Assembly (NCBI GenBank): GCA_037576215.1 | Contig: JBANDB010000001.1 | Coordinates: forward strand, 1,054,001-1,118,000 | Direction: 5' to 3' | DNA from: Armillaria gallica | Lineage: Eukaryota; Basidiomycota; Agaricomycetes; Agaricales; Physalacriaceae | Length of the DNA stretch: 64,000 nucleotides | Shown: positions 33,429 to 45,283 of the stretch, piece after piece | Layout of the letters: the number at the start of each line of letters is the position of its first letter | Position numbering within the stretch: the first letter of the stretch is position 1 | Notes under the pieces: generated by a model | What the model saw: the letters and a program-made list of their open reading frames with translations, nothing else | Database searches by the model: none | What the model was told of the DNA's origin: nothing | Made by a program: the position numbers and the translations under genes

Positions 33429-36417
33429 TCATACTTCTATCATCTTGGCATCGTTTAACTCTTTGGCTCTCGATTGGTCGATAAGGTAGCAGAGCGTTGA
33501 CACATTCTCTTCGCATCTGGATAACAAATAAACAAACGAATGAATGTCATGAAATCCAGACACTTACAGCGTAGATATAGCCTGCTCGCACTCGCCGAGC
33601 TGCTTTTGAACAACTCTAAAGACGCTCGCGTACTCTCCAGACCGATCTCTAAGATATCGGCCGTGCGCCATCAAGAGGGTATTCGCCCAGAGCAAATCGA
33701 ATTCCAAATGAGGACTTCGCTCAAGATGCTCTGCCACGAACCGCAACAAAGTCGGCACATACATGACTGGCACCTGTCGCGCGACAAGACGTATATCCCC
33801 ACGCGGAATGCTCTCATAGACACGCTGAATGAGCGGCTTCTCACTCAATCGGAACGCCATAATCAGTGCCTTGAGGAACTCCCGCTTTGCCAAAACATCG
33901 AGAACCGTCTGAGGTGTCAAGTCCATGGAAAGATCGAATGGGTCGAAGAGCACCGTGTCGTCCAACGAGTAGATAAGGAGACCTTCGGTCGACGCAGCTG
34001 CCCAAGTTCGACCTGCGGGGGAAAACCTCACACACTTCGTTCGAGCCTCTTGTCGATACCGTCGTTTTGACATATCTCCGCCGCGAGTTACCCCAGGAAG
34101 GCTAGTGTCCATTCGGTCTTCAAGATCACTTTCGTTTCCTCGGTCATCAATTAGATCGACGTTGATCCCGGCCTCGTTGACTCTCCTGCTGTCCAGGAAT
34201 TCCTCCGTTCCATCTAGCGATAGGTTTTGGGATATCTGGAACTTCTTGACCATGACCCCTTCGCCCTCCCTCACATCATAGAGCACGACATACTTGCTGC
34301 TCCCGCCAGCGAGGATGCATCGACCGTCCGCGGTATATGCGAGACTGTTGAAAGCCTTGCCAGAAGTACTGTTGGCAGCCGACATACGGTCATCGGCTTT
34401 CCGTCCCCCGGATATGTCTTTCCGCCCTTCGATAACATTCGTCTGTTTTCCTTCCTGAACGTCGAAGAGCGTGATTTGCCCATCAAGCGTCGAAACCGCA
34501 ACTTCCTTGCCATCGGGCCGAAAAGCTACAGCAAGAACGTCCGACGACACAGACCACGGTTCCACGGCGCGAGACCTCCCAAACACATTCCAAACTCGCA
34601 CCGAACGATCCCATGAACCACTGACGAGCTGATTCTCCCCCGAGGGAGAAAAGTCAAGCGAACTGACCGGTCCCTCGTGGCCAGTAAGGATGTCCAGGAG
34701 CTTTCCTGTCTGGACGGACCATAGGAATACTTCGAATGAGTCGGTCGAACCAGCTGCTACGACTTCTCCCGAAGGATCGACGGCAAGAGAAGAGAACTGA
34801 ACGGGGGATGGGGATGTAAAAGTTCGGAAATTTCGGTACCGGATGAGATCGAAGGCACGAACAGTTCCATCGAACGAGGCAGAAAAGAGGACACTGCCCT
34901 GTTTTGCGAAAGAGACGGCGGAAATTGGTGCAGTGTGCTCCGTGAAGGTGACAAAGCAGAAGCCAGAATGTGTTGACCATACTTTGACTTTCCCGTCATC
35001 GCCGCCCGTGGCTATTGTTTGGCCATCAGGGGCGTAAGAGAGGGTGTTCATGTCGAAATAATGTCCTTGCTGTTTCAGGACGTACGACTCGGACTGCCAC
35101 TCCCACACCAGGAGTTGTCCAAGCTTCTTTGCACCGAAAGCAAGCCATTCCCCTGATGCATTAATAGCGACGGAGGAAATTCTCTCCTGTGATATGCTCA
35201 AAGTGTGTATGTTGGAAAACGCAGGCATTTCCCAAAGGCCGAATACACCGGTAGAGAAGCCGACAACGAGAAGATTGGAAGGTGCATGGAAGGTCGTGCA
35301 CACGACTTTGGTCCCTGGCTGATTAAAGTAATGTCTTTCGAGAATACCCCAGCGGGTGTTGATAATAGAATTTGAATTGGCAGGGAACCCGGAGCCTTTC
35401 GAGGTAGAGGCAATGGGTTGCTCTTCGTCGGAGTCTTCCTCCTCCGATGATTTAGCCTTCCAAGTGAAGACCGCACCATCACGGCTGACCGTGTATATCT
35501 GCATGGGACAATCAGCTTCTGTACTATCGTTGATAAGCAGGGAAGGCATACCGTGTGACCATCAGAAGAAAAGTAAGCAGCTGAAACAGCGTCTCTGTGT
35601 CCAGCAAAGGTTTTGGGACGAAACCCTTCGACAGGGTCCAGCGTGTAGAGCCGGGCTGTCATATCACGCGAAGTCGAGATGAAGCACCTGAACAGTAATA
35701 TCAGTCAATTTCACGCGATAATTACGGTGCAAGTCTAGACGTACTTGGAATCCGATGACCACTGAATACTCAAAACATCGTCATGATGCCCTGTATACGT
35801 CCGGTGTAGAGTAAAAGGCGCAAACTCCCTTGCGAGATGGTTCGGTGTCCGCCATACTTGGATATGTGCACCGTGAGTGACAGCAATGAACCTGTTTACT
35901 CTTCGTCAGCTGGCTCTTCTCTACCCATTCCAAAGCGAGCTCACTTTCCGTCCGGCGAAAACTTGATATCCTTGACAGCCTTATGGAAGTTGATGTGATG
36001 CAGAACGACTCCTTTTCGAAAGTTCACGAGCTGGGCGCGACCGTCTAGAATCGTTAGTCCAGACCGGATCATTAACACTGGTACGAAAAAAACACGCACC
36101 ATCGTCCACGGATATCAGAACGTTCCCATCGGGACTTAGTGCCAGCGTAGCGATATTTTTACGAGTTTCAAATGGTAGTGTGAAAGATTTGTTGCTAATC
36201 CAGAGTGAGCGACGTTCGGGGACCCTTCAGAGCACGCACTTTACTAGGTCGAATACGGAGACTCTGTTGCCCACTGGACTCAACAGGGAGTTTCCGTCGG
36301 CGGTAAATAGAACATTACCTTGTCGGTAAACAGTTCCGCAGATATTAGAGAACTAGAAGGAAAGTAAGCATTGGAAAGTTCAAATCCGGTGGAGCCAACC
36401 TTGTAGTTGGCCTTCAT
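33429..36417 (-). CDS. PWP2: Periodic tryptophan protein 2 / U3 snoRNP protein UTP1
   Basis: The model runs from MKANYK (36417) through several N-terminal exons to a 2 kb exon and a short final exon ending at 33429. WD40 repeats fill the first three quarters, for example FAGHRDAVSAAYFSSDGHT, ISSVAINASGEWLAFG, GHEGPVSSLDFSPSGE and KVKVWSTHSGFCFVTF. The C-terminal PWP2 domain follows: RRYRQEARTKCVRFSPAGR, then DTVLFDPFDLSMDLTP and YVPTLLRFVAEHLERSPHLE. Pwp2 is a core of the UTP-B subcomplex in the nucleolus and is needed for 18S rRNA processing. The frame stops at 33564, but a GTAAGT there splices to a conserved-looking CEENVSTLCYLID tail. It is full length, about 880 residues, and intact. Confidence 0.94.
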
Positions 36418-36714
36418 CCTCAATTTTTGCATAGCCACACATTTTTTCCAGTAACGACCGGCCATTCGGACCGTCTTCCGCACCTTTCCTCGAAAGAGGT
36501 AAGTCTTTCTCTTGACTCTTGAGTTTTTGCTTGTATACGCTGTACAGCACGACATAGTTCGGTCTCAAATACGTCCTCTAAAAATCCTTGTATCTAATGA
36601 TCTATAATATGAAATCTAATAATCTACAATATGAATCAAATATGAGTGTACTTTAATGCCGAACGGTGTGCTAATCGATGCCTTCCTTCAGGATCGATGA
36701 GCTGGCTCAGTTAA

Positions 36715-38194
36715 TCAAACAGTCTGAATGAAATGCTGATCATTTGATATAGTCGTGAAGGTAGGGTGTGTCGAGGGATGAGTGGTCTATCAAAATCCGA
36801 TAAGAAAATACGACAGTCTAAGGATGAGTACGCATACCCTATCATTCGATGACTGCTCCTTGCCTGCCTCGGTATCCAACGTGTGATTAAAACCTACAGG
36901 ATCATTTCCATCAGTATCTCCAACCAGCGGAAGCCCCTAACGATGGACTAACGAATCGGACCCAGTATCACAGGATCAGAAGAATCCGAATCGCCATTTG
37001 CCCTGCTCGACGATGAGTCACTACGATTCGTAATCTTCAGCAGCATAAGGGTTGTCAGAACTGTTAGGCTGTAAACACGCCCGAGTACGGCGAAGAAGGA
37101 ATAGAACACTATTCCATAATAGTTAATGACTGAGGATAAGTGCCAAACTTGAATGCGCGCACTGCTCCAGACAACGAAAATAGAGATGGACATAAGAGTT
37201 GTGAAAATGGCCGTCGTGAAGCCACTAGTTAACGCTTGTATCGCGGCACGTCGCAATAAGCTAAATACATTATCAATAGCTGAAAGAACCAGATTTGGTA
37301 AAAGTGAATCGCTCACTTTTTTGTTTCTGCATGACGTGACTCTATGTGCCAGCACGTCCAAGCCAGAGAAACTGCAATCGTTATATCCGCTGTTGCGCAT
37401 ATGGAAGAACTCATACTCGAGTGTCAGCCACGGCACTAGATCAAGGGTGCATAATCTCACAGTGTTAAAGGCACAGCTAACACAAATGCTTCCCGATGGA
37501 GGGAGGTAAATACAGTGGATACCGCAGTGCCAAGCATCTACAGTCATCGGTTTTCAAAACATACATAGTACAGGCTAAGGGTACTACTCACGTTTGCTGT
37601 AATAAGTAATACGATCCATCCCGTGATCCACTTATTCCTGGAGCTAAATCATATCTGAGAATGAAATGAAAGAAATCCGGGAGACACCTACATCGTCCAA
37701 TACCGATGACAAAAAAAGACGTGCGCAATTGAGGCAGAGGAATACGTGAGTAAGACTACAACCTTCGAGGACCATGTATATATGGGGTGTGATGGACCTT
37801 TGAAATATTGATAGAATAACGGGTTTGTGAACGCGAAGTCATTACAAGGACAGACCTTGGCCATGGACGAGATACTAGAAGGCTAGTACATGAACAGGAA
37901 ATATATCAAGGGTTCAGGTGACTCACCATGTAAACGGCAACCGTACCAACGATTAAACAAGTCCCGTCAATGAACAAAGATGCAAAAATCCAGCCGCGCA
38001 ACCACCTCGTCGCTGTGAAGTGGCGCAAGTAATAGATGCTCAAGGCGACCTGGGACGTGTACAAAATTATGTTCAGATACGATGTCGCCAGAACCGTCCT
38101 ACAGTTTCCTTATGAGCGATCTCAAGTCGAATATAGAGGCCTGAGAGACGCACCCTAGAGACTGATTGAGAGGTACCGGTTTTAATGTTGGCAT
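36715..38194 (-). CDS. DUF6534-like seven-helix membrane protein (copy A)
   Basis: About eleven exons join in frame. Key segments: exon 1 MPTLKPVPLNQSLG; LYTSQVALSIYYLRHFTATR and DGTCLIVGTVAVY (helices 1-2); AHVFFCHRYWTM then NKWITGWIVLLI; SSICATADITIAVSLAWTC; RRAAIQALTSGFTTAIFTTL; and FAVLGRVYSLTVLTTLMLLK, the DUF6534-type last helix. A polar tail ends HFIQTV, matching the intact copy C (CSIHTV). The acceptor before the SSICAT exon is TATGAG, found by alignment to copy C; using a nearer AG would break the frame. Function is unknown. A TATA-like site (GATATAAGG) lies about 65 bases upstream. The neighbouring copy B is a relic. Confidence 0.75.
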
Positions 38195-39130
38195 AACTAG
38201 CTGATGTGAAGGGAGAAAACTAGAAAACTTCTTCAGTTCCAGACGGAAGAACGATCCTTATATCTCAAAGAAGTACCATCGTCAAGTATTCAATGGACCG
38301 GACGCTAAAACTGACAACCTTGGCGACGTTCCAAAGAAGACGGCGTCCTTGAGGTACTATTTAATTCCAAGGTTGCGGTGACCACAAATAACATTACACC
38401 CGCCCGATCAGACGTAACACACCTGAAGGAAGTCTGATTACCTGATATGAAGTGTGCGAGTTGTGCCCTTGTTACTTTCAGTATTCTATCTCACGGTCAG
38501 GTTCAAGCGCTAACTCGTGGTCACCGCCATTCAAACCTAGGGTCGTTTTTGTTGGCCACCCAGCCGCCCATAAGTACCAATTCATAGATCGCGAGCCGAA
38601 GGAGAACTAGAAGACATTCGGACGTAAGAGCATGTATAACCAGTCACAGACATATATATCACCGTGTGCGATGCCAGCGGTCACTCTACCCTGCATGACT
38701 GGTGCAATGAGGGTCCACGGTTAGTGTGCGGCTGGCCGTAAAAGACGACAAGCGCATATTCGGGCCGACTTTCCGTGGAAGTTGTGATGCTTGCACGCAC
38801 AAGAGGAACTAGGGTAGATTCTGCATCGATGGCCAGTATTGCAAAGGAAATACTCAAGATATTTGTACTGATCAGATACAGGGGGGACGAAAGGAGCGAC
38901 ACCGATCCTATATGGTACATTAAATTGAAGGAGATTGAGAGTCTAAGATATGGCAGATGTTTGCGTGGGCCCAGGAACCGGTGGGCTGAGATGAAATAGA
39001 AGAGTATATGTGAAAGGTTGATTGTTCGCTAAGGTCCTCGAGTGAAAATACCTCAAGAAGTGATTGCTAGCTTCACTCTGTCAAATCCAGGCGAGGAATT
39101 TAGTCAGGAGGCAGGGTTATGCCCAGCCGG
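38195..39130. other. Intergenic region between two DUF6534-like copies
   Basis: It holds the promoter of copy A. A minus-strand frame at 38681-38920 encodes a hydrophobic stretch (YLISTNILSISFAIL) that might be a very old fragment of the same family, but the match is too weak to call. Confidence 0.35.
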
Positions 39131-40165
39131 TTAATGTGTGATACCTGTCTCAGCATTATACGTGCTCTTGAAGTCTACAAGAATTAATTCCATCAATCTC
39201 CCCTGAAAAACGCATAACGACAGGTTCACGAATCGCACCCAGAAAAGTCCTCTGGAACTACTGTCGTCCTCCTTCACCGTTGATGGGTCGCTACGATGCA
39301 TAACCTTGAGCAGAACAAGAGTTAATACTGTAAACACGTCCGAATATAACATATATAGTATCGAATGCTATTTCGTGACGATAAATGGCTGTTTCCTTTT
39401 TACTGCCTGGAATGGTGCGTGAGCTTTGCTTTTTCCAGTCCTCATGAGTATGGTGGAAATAGGCGTCGCGAAGCCGCGAGTCAACTTGGATAACGCCGTA
39501 ATAGGCTAAAACCAATAACAATAATTGAAGGGACTGATTTACTGAGTAAATACTCACTTTCTCGTCAATGGAAAAGGTGACTGCAAACATATCCAGAACA
39601 GACATCCCGTAATTATCGGGTCCATTGCGGCGCATATCAAGGTGCCTATGAAAACTATGTCACCGCACGTCGACGGTTGGCATAAACTCCGTCGGATGGA
39701 GGGTCATATAGATGACAGATACCAGGCCGGCAATCAACTACAGTGTTCACCCTTGGTAGACTTACTTTGTATTACAGGTCAACTTTTGCTGTAACGAGGC
39801 ATACAATATATCCGGCGATCCAATTATTCTTGGTGATAAACGTATCTGAGAATGGGTTGCAAGAGCGAGGAGAGACTCACACGTCCAATGCTGAAAAAGA
39901 AGAAGGCCTACACCAAGCCTACACAATCGAGGCTGAGAGCAAGACTGTGGTATGGACGGTCCTGTGAGCCTGAACACTGATCGAATGACTTGTGGTGTAC
40001 AGATGCTTTTGCGAATACAAATTGCTACGAGGACAAACATGATTGATAACCAGACACTAGGAGGACGCACTATACAAGCGCTATCCGTATCCGTAGAGCA
40101 AGCTCCGTCGGGGATCAAAGACGCGAAGATCCAGTGGCGTCACTATCTTGACGTCCGAGTAAAAT
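39131..40165 (-). pseudogene. Relic of a DUF6534-like membrane protein (copy B)
   Basis: Fragments in several frames align with copies A, C and D in the right order: RHWIFASLIPDGACS near 40140-40090, then the LLKVMHRSDPST element and VDFKSTYNAETG near 39320-39150. The nucleotide track TTACGGCG...TTGACTCGCGGCTTC near 39500 matches the RRV..ALTCGF exon of copy D. The first exons are missing, and stops and frame changes interrupt every helix. The LLKVMHRSDPST block is nearly identical to that of copy D, so B and D are probably the closest relatives. No functional product is expected. Confidence 0.7.
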
Positions 40166-40195
40166 GATCATGATGCATGATGCATGATGCAAATC
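40163..40195 (+). repeat. Short ATGATGC tandem repeat
   Basis: The heptamer CATGATG recurs about three times (GATCATGATGCATGATGCAT and onward) just 5' of the truncated copy B. It may mark the break point. Confidence 0.6.
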
Positions 40196-41971
40196 ATAGA
40201 TGCTATCAGGCATGGTATATGTACATTGCTATTAGATCGAGCCTCGGCGTAGGACTAGACGATTTTCAAATGTGAGAATACCGGATTGATTGTCGCGAAC
40301 GATGCCTGAAAATCCGGGGTCATTTCATGAGTATAGTGCTTCAAGTTGGGCGGTGGTTCAAGCGCTCCACCAAGTATTCACCGATTGGTTGACGCACCGG
40401 ATTCGGACCGGGTTTCGTGGGTCTAACCTTGAGATACATGTTCGCTAAATGATGCTGTGTACGAGGAGATGACGGACATATGTACGTCCATGTCTGGATG
40501 AACGTTATTGCTAACGTCGTGATTGAATAACTGGTATCCGAAATTTGATAGTTTACATACAGTGAGTGCCGAACATAAGGCGTCGAGACACGGGAGCGCG
40601 TTCCATCGTCGCCGCATCACAGCGGTGAGCTGGGATGGTATCAAATAGTGCAAATAGAACGTTGGTTGTTCTCTTGACGAAGACGTCCGACGGTTTCGCT
40701 CTTCAGATATTTAGTCAGTGCGGCCAAGCAGGATGTGTAGGCATACCACCGACTCCTCATTGAGTGCCTCATGGACCTATATGAATAGATATCTAGCAGG
40801 TGCTTGAAATCTGTAAAGGCAAGGACGAACAGCAGGAAAAGTCTACGCTGACAGATGATAGGACAAGTTAGCAATAATCCACAGGTTCTGAACTTTGCTC
40901 CAACGTCTGGTCACTCAGCGCCATACCAATGGATAGATCAACGAGTCTAGAATACATTCGAAGGTAAGTCACAGCAGAGGCCAGTTCATTTTAACTGGTA
41001 AAAAAACGAAACCTTAAAAGGTTTTGATTTAGCGAAGCCTTTCCCGGTCCTGAAAAGGCCATCGGTAAAACGGTATGAACAACTTTTCCCCCTATAGAAC
41101 AATGGACTTGAGGTACCTTTTCGTTTGGGAAAAACAAGGGCGTAAAAACTGAAGCTGAAATCGAAACCATTTAAGGTCTCGTTTTAGGCCATTAAAAATG
41201 TACCAGCCTCTGCAGTGAGTGTGTGTACGCCAGGCGCACATGGATGGGTTACTGCGATCAATCTCGCATAGGTGTTGGTGGAAGGAAGGTAAAAGGTTGC
41301 GGTTGAACGGTCCGCCGCCCAAGCCTTCCGGATATTCGTGCCGTATCTCCGTAGGATTCCCTTCATCTCAGAATATCTGTTCTATGACGTGGAAATCTAT
41401 ATACAGTACGACCCCCTGAATGAATTCCCGAATACTGTGCGTCGTGATACCTCCCCAATCTGATATATAATGATACAGCTCTACGAGACCGGTATGTCGT
41501 ATGAATAGAAAAGATACGACTGATGTTGTACCTCCCTATGGATAGGCTGGACAAAACTTGTGTACGCATCGACTATGAATACGCGCCTCAAGCTGTTGGA
41601 CATGGTAGCCAAGTCTGAGGGGGACGGCGATGCCATTTGATTAGTCCACGACATCAGTTGATAGAGATGTCTACGCACATTCAAATGACAAAACAGCAAT
41701 CCTAACTACATACCACCTATCATCACGTTCAATGTGGAATGGTGATGGTTATGTTACTATGTATCTGCTGTAGTAATTCACCCTTGAAACCCCAACAAAT
41801 CTGCTCGCTTGAGACATCATTGTGACTGCCTAAATGATTGTCTAGATTAAATTTTTTGAAAGCTAGTGAATGTGTACACTTGACCATGAAATAATAGTAA
41901 TGAAAAAAAAAGTCCCAGGACACCGCCTAAGCATAACAACCCTACGAGAAGAAAAACCAAAATCCGAATCG
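40196..41971. other. Intergenic region
   Basis: I see no gene in 1.8 kb. Open frames are short and no repeats stand out. Confidence 0.4.
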
Positions 41972-44098
41972 TTACGACCCGGAACAATGCTTGTACATCC
42001 TCACATAGTCCCTACCGGAATATCGTCAGTAAGCGTAACAACAAGAAAGCAGAAAAAGATAACATACACAACCATCGCCCTATCATCCAAATTCTGAGGC
42101 CATGTCGGGTACCACAGTTCCTTTGCCCTCGCGAAATCTCGCATCGCAGCTAGTAACAGTATCATCAGCAAAGGAAGTCGGGTAATAGAAACCGAAACCA
42201 ATACTCACTCCCAGCACTATTCAACCAGGGCTTATTCCCCTGCCCATCAGGGAACCATCCCCCAGTCGACCCAACCGCAACATTCATGATCAGATAGAAC
42301 TCTTGATCAAACGGCGCTGACAAAAAAGTCCCGTTGGCCCAGATATTCTCCAACGGCACCTGGTGTCCGTCAGTCGTGATCGTTCCCGGGAAATCGCCGA
42401 GCTCCCAGAAAGATTTCTTGAACTTGAACGACAACAGCGTGTGTGCGCGCGTGTCAACGTATATTCGGATAAACTCGTCCGTCCACTCTAGCACATATGT
42501 ATGCATCTGGGAGTTGAATGATTCTCGGCGGAATGTCCACCAGGAGAAGGATTTATCCACAGAATTCAATGCAGGGCTTGGGCCCCAATTCAGAGAACCT
42601 TGGACATAGTTTGATCCGCGAGCAGTATACCGTATGCCGTTCCCTCGTGATTCGACCATATCTACAAAGGAGCTGGTGAGCTCTGAGTATGCAAAACGCG
42701 GGTGAAAGCTGGGCTAACCTATCTCACCGCTTCGTGGCCAATCGCCATACACGTTGTCCTTCGGAAGCAGCCAGATCGCAGGCCACATCCAATCCCCAGT
42801 CGGCATTTTGGCGCGGACTTCGATTCGGCCATATCTGATGCTTCCCCCGCGATCTCCTCGGGCGCTGAGGAGTGTGCTGACACGAGCACTCTGGACTGGG
42901 TTTATAACAGTGCCTGCTGAAGAGTTAGAGGCGGCGCTGCAAGCATGGTAATAGCCTGCGTAGTCGAAGTTCTGTATTTTCTGCTAGTGAGCTCAAGGAA
43001 ATCGAAACGAAGGCGGAGCTTACTCTAGAGCCTACGGTTGTTCCATCGCCGGTAATAATGTATCCATTATTCGGCTGTGTCACATTGAATGTGCAGTCCG
43101 TGAGGTTGTAGACGTATCCGTCGAACACATTGCCCTCGCCTATGACGTCCTCAGTGAGTGTCGGTACAAGATACAGCATTCCATCCTTGATGTAGGAGTT
43201 CTTTGAAGAAGAGGTCGTCATTTCGAATTGTCCATTCCTAGAAAAGATGAACAACCTAAATGGCTGAAAAAGAACAAACGTACCCGGATCCACTGGCATC
43301 TACCTCTCTCATAAAGTATCCATTGGGTCCAAAGACGTCGTCTTCGGTTCCGTCGAACTGTTCTCCATTACGAGGCACAAGTCCTGACGGTCGAGCATTA
43401 CGTTTTTGTAGGTGAGATAGCATTGTATGACACCTGGAGTTGCGGATTCGCAACGGAAGCGGTGCACTTTACGCGGGAAGAACAGAACCTTGTGGCCTCG
43501 TGCTACCACGCCGGAAAAGACATCCGACTATATGCGCTCTAGATTCTTTAGCAGATGCATATATGCGTGGTAAAACAAGATTTCACCGCAAGGCCGGAGC
43601 ACAGGCAGACCAGAAGAACGATATCTCGAAAGTTCCTTTTAAGTTCCGGAACACGACGAGAAGCTGGAGCCCTACAGGGCTGCTTCTCGTTTAGTTTGGA
43701 AACTAGTAAACAACGTTCTTGGCCTGAAAGCGCCCCGGCCTTGCAGTGCACCAAGGTCCTGTTCTTCGCCGAAGCAATGCACCAACCAGCGAACCCATTT
43801 CGTCAGTTTAATTCTAAGAAGCCAAGATGTACTCACCAAGGGCTAGTCCAACGAGGATCATTACATATACAATCCAGTAGGAAATCCTAGCTCGAAAGTT
43901 GGGATTTTGCACCCATGGCTTGGGTACATCGAGCTCACGGAGCGTGGCAGGATCAGTAGAATTCGATAGTGAAATTGGTAGCAGGTTTGAGCGCATCCGT
44001 GGTGCCATAGGCCGTCTCTGCGTCAAAGAGGGCTGGACATCACTCTGGCTATCCTCGAAAGGATTCACCACGATTGCTACAGACGACGAGGAGGCCAT
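41972..44098 (-). CDS. GH16 glucan-modifying enzyme, KRE6/SKN1-like, with one apparent frameshift
   Basis: The N-terminal exon encodes a Ser-rich cytosolic tail and one membrane anchor (WIVYVMILVGLALG). Then follow the GH16 exons: REVDASGSG, NGQFEMTTSSSKNSYIKDG, RYGRIEVRAKMPTGDWMWPA and the catalytic EIDMVESRGNG with both acidic residues present (the nucleophile and acid/base Glu of ExDxxE). Next are HTYVLEWTDEFIRIYVDT, FYLIMNVAVGSTGGWF and the end DYVRMYKHC. The family acts in the secretory pathway in beta-1,6-glucan synthesis. The exon at about 43430-43270 changes frame between DLCLVMEN and EQFDGTEDD, and no legal intron bridges it. An insertion/deletion has either killed the gene or is a sequencing error. 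The first intron is long, about 400 bases. It is divergent from the GT2 gene. Confidence 0.78.
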
Positions 44099-45283
44099 GG
44101 GGTGGTAGAGAGATGGGAGTTGGGCTACGTCTTTAGAGGTCCCTCTCGGCCTCATTACACCTCCTCATCAATGATCTTCGGAAATAGAACAGACAGCTCA
44201 CTTGAAGGCGATCAGTACCTTGCATGTGGACATAATGGAAAGCGTACCTTACGGCACGGCGATATCAAGGCGGTAGTATATGAGCAGAAGGAACGCGACA
44301 GCCTTTCAAACAGTATCTCCGGGCACAGCGAACGTTCCTTAGCGCCGAGATGGCATATCTGTATGCTTCCTGCCTGGTAGAGGAGGCCCAGGACGTACAT
44401 ATTGTATTCTGTTGTATTGAAGCACCTGATAACGGCGGCAGTATACTGTTTGCGATCCGTCAACGTCGCTGTTGAAGCGTGTGTAGAGACCCTGATCCGG
44501 AGAAAGTTTGCAATTTCCTGTGTCTATCATCGTCGATATGGTGGCAGTAGAGAGACTAGAGCAGTGGGGATGGTCGAGGACGCCCGACAGGTACATGGTG
44601 GTTGAAAGTTGAAAGACAAGTTGCCGGCGACCAGACATTTCTACCTCTTACCGCCACTATGACATGACATAACACAGCTTGCTCGACGCTTTTCACCCAC
44701 TTTTTTGGCGACATTCGCTGACATCGGAACACCAAGGATAAGGATCATGGATGGGTCTCGCACGGGCATCATGAGCATCCGGCAGCATCAGGGCCAGGAG
44801 TGGGTTCTGTGCGTCCCTTGCAATTTGTGAAGTGGCTCATAATCGTGCTACCTTGGCTAACTGTATGAACTATTCTAGGCTCTAACAGGGAGAAGCCGGC
44901 AATTCCATATGTCGACGAACACAAATGCCAAATGTCGGTTTCTTTGGAGAACTTTTCTGGGCACGAGATGATCTACAATGCACTGCTGGTTGTATACTAA
45001 GTACTACCGAATTTTAACTCGGCAACCGTGTCCTCTGCTCTTGGTCCGCCAATCTAAGGCGCCGACTAGAACGCGATTGAGGTACGGTACGGCCTCGCTT
45101 TATTACCGTGTGTGGAATGTTTTGTATACTTTTCATATCATCATCCTGACGTTGATGGACAGATCTACACGGCGATTGGTGGCCCTTGCCCTCGTTCCTG
45201 ATTCGAAGAGCAGTAGTTTCAATATAAGCAGACCGCCCGGCTCCTCGTGAGGGTTGCGAGACTCGAGTTCCCCGTTAACGAAC
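44099..45283. other. Divergent intergenic region between GH16 and GT2 genes
   Basis: These 1.2 kb separate the two start codons and should hold both promoters. No ORF here has support. Confidence 0.4.

Noticed and set aside
33540..34070. 176-codon plus-strand ORF
   Set aside because: Antisense shadow of the PWP2 coding exon.
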